The notes under the pieces: generated by a model | Seen by the model: only the letters and a program-made list of their open reading frames with translations | The model's database searches: none | Told to the model about the DNA's origin: nothing | NCBI GenBank assembly: GCA_032718475.1 | Contig: JAUCBJ010008431.1 | Location: 1-40,654, forward strand | DNA from: Nemertoderma westbladi | Lineage: Eukaryota; Xenacoelomorpha; Nemertodermatida; Nemertodermatidae | Length of the DNA: 40,654 nt | Reading direction: 5' to 3' | Position numbers and translations under genes: made by a program | Shown: positions 39,151 through 40,654 of the stretch, in pieces | How the letters are laid out: each line of letters starts with the position of its first letter | Position numbering within the stretch: the first letter of the stretch is position 1

Positions 39151-40654
39151 ATCGATATTTGCTGTTTGAATGAGCATAACTTCAGTACAATAGTAGGCTA
39201 GTATAAGAAGTTGGTCATCGCCAAAATGAGGAATATGTCGAAGCTCGAAGATCGCGTCTAGGCTGGTTGTGGACTCCTAATCAATGGGGGTAAACGCTCT
39301 TTTTTCAGCCGGGTTTTAGGGGGGGGGGGGGGGGGGGGGGGGCACAACAACTTTTTTCAAACATTCGATTTTATTGGACATTCTATTATATCTATTGGAT
39401 ATTCTGTAGGGCGTGGTGCTCTATACTAGCTGTGATATAGAAGAATACGTAAGTAACATTTAATTTGTATCAGTTTGAATAAGTCGACATCATTCACATT
39501 ACATTAAAACGAATTTGATGACATTTATAAGGGAATTCATTTAAATTATGCCTGAGAAACGAGTCAGTATTTATAAGAATAACCTAGCCTGCAGTACCGT
39601 CATAGTTGTATGCTTAACTAGTCCATCTCTCAATACTTCATTAACTACATGAGACGGCCAGTCGAATTCGATCACTGCATATATGGATCTACTTGCATTT
39701 AGAATAATATATTATAAAAGTACTACTCTTTTGGCACATTCCACCTTTCTGGCACATGTGAAGTATACCACAACGCCACACTCTCTGCTGTTATATTACA
39801 CTTTACAGTTTACCCCATGTGAAGAATACCAGGTTTTCACTAAAAATCCAGGTTACAGAAGGACTGAACCTAACCAAAACAATAAACGAATTAGTATATA
39901 TACAGGTTATAAGACAGAATAAACGCTATAAAACACTTAATTTGGAGAAACTAAATCCTTTCATCGAATCCTTTCGAAAAAAAATTCTTCATATAAAATT
40001 CCAATATAATTTCGGCCGAAAAGTGAAAAACTGGTATTTATGGCATGGGCGAACATATTGGTTACTTTATTTATTTTTATGTTTTAAGGGCCTGTAATAT
40101 TAAATATAACATAAAACATCAAATAAAATAATTTGTTTCTTGATAAGGAATTTTTCAACTAACTTTCTATTGTTATTATCGCTCCCGTTAACTGAACAAT
40201 TAATAATTATCTTAGAAGTTCTTAGGTAGGGGACCCGCAACGTGAAATTTTCGAAAATTTACAAAAAATTTTTTATCTTTTTATCTAAATTTTTTTATTT
40301 TTTTATTTTTTTTATCGGTTTTTACCATTGAACTATTTTTTAACTACAAAACTGAATTTTAATCAATAGTATTTATGGCTGAGATTCTCGACTCTCTGTA
40401 TAAAAACAACCTTTTCTCAGTTTGTCGATTTTGACGTTTTCCATCACTAAATGTACTACCGGTACTTTTGTGTTTTATTCAATTGTCATCAAACATATAT
40501 CAAATTGTTCAGCAGTTTAAGGGCTACAATCGTGAGTAGGCATGGCCGGACAAAGCCATATTGGGGCCCGATACACAAATTAATTTGAAATTTAAATTAA
40601 GTAAATAATTTAATTAAAATAATTTACAGTGTAGGCTAATAAAAAATATATTTT
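39151..40654. other. AT-rich DNA, no gene recognised
   Basis: A run of 24 G lies at 39319-39342. Open frames of 80-92 codons at 39683-40097 have no family pattern and low-complexity AT composition, so I do not call them. The stretch 40240-40320 is mostly A and T homopolymer-like sequence with the palindrome GAAATTTTCGAAAATTT. The window ends without a recognisable feature. Confidence 0.5.

Noticed and set aside
39683-40097. Two overlapping frames of 79 and 92 codons
   Set aside because: AT-rich composition, no domain pattern, no splice or promoter support.

Overview
The window is AT-rich metazoan (invertebrate) nuclear DNA that is almost entirely transposable elements and satellite. The metazoan reading rests on BEL/Pao and Ty3/gypsy LTR retrotransposons, several non-LTR retrotransposons, tRNA-derived SINEs, intron-bearing exons with good splice signals, and the absence of any prokaryotic gene organisation. 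The species cannot be named from the sequence. Only two pieces of ordinary host coding sequence are visible, both on the minus strand and both single exons: a beta/gamma-crystallin Greek-key exon (252-387) and the first coding exon of a cytosolic glutathione S-transferase (9008-9235).

Layout. 1-1555: crystallin exon, a 157-bp tandem repeat and a fragment of a non-LTR reverse transcriptase. 1556-8048: a young BEL/Pao element with near-identical LTRs that has lost most of RNase H and all of integrase, inserted in the non-LTR fragment. 8049-13814: GST exon, a SINE 3' fragment, a 5'-truncated non-LTR element with a perfect 13-bp target-site duplication (9909-11575), and a decayed RTE-like fragment cut off by a foldback element. 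13815-28764: a 54-bp satellite with higher-order structure, about 8.3 kb of monomers in total. It is interrupted by a 488-bp terminal-inverted-repeat element and by a 6.2-kb composite that itself carries minisatellites, an intact RTE-type retrotransposon, a mariner-like MITE and a tRNA-like SINE. 28765-38870: decayed non-LTR elements, one split in two by later insertions, the innermost being a complete Ty3/gypsy element on the minus strand with identical 218-bp LTRs (31528-35949). 38879-39150: a tRNA-derived SINE. 39151-40654: no gene recognised.

Two elements look recently active. The Ty3/gypsy element has intact gag and pol joined by a canonical -1 frameshift heptamer, GGGAAAC, with a 10-bp GC stem 5 nt downstream. 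The RTE element has an unbroken endonuclease/reverse transcriptase ORF preceded by a tiny overlapping ORF and ends in a short (TAG)n tail. The satellite is informative because unoccupied copies of both insertion sites survive in a neighbouring copy of the same super-repeat, so the ends and target duplications of two unclassified DNA elements can be read directly.
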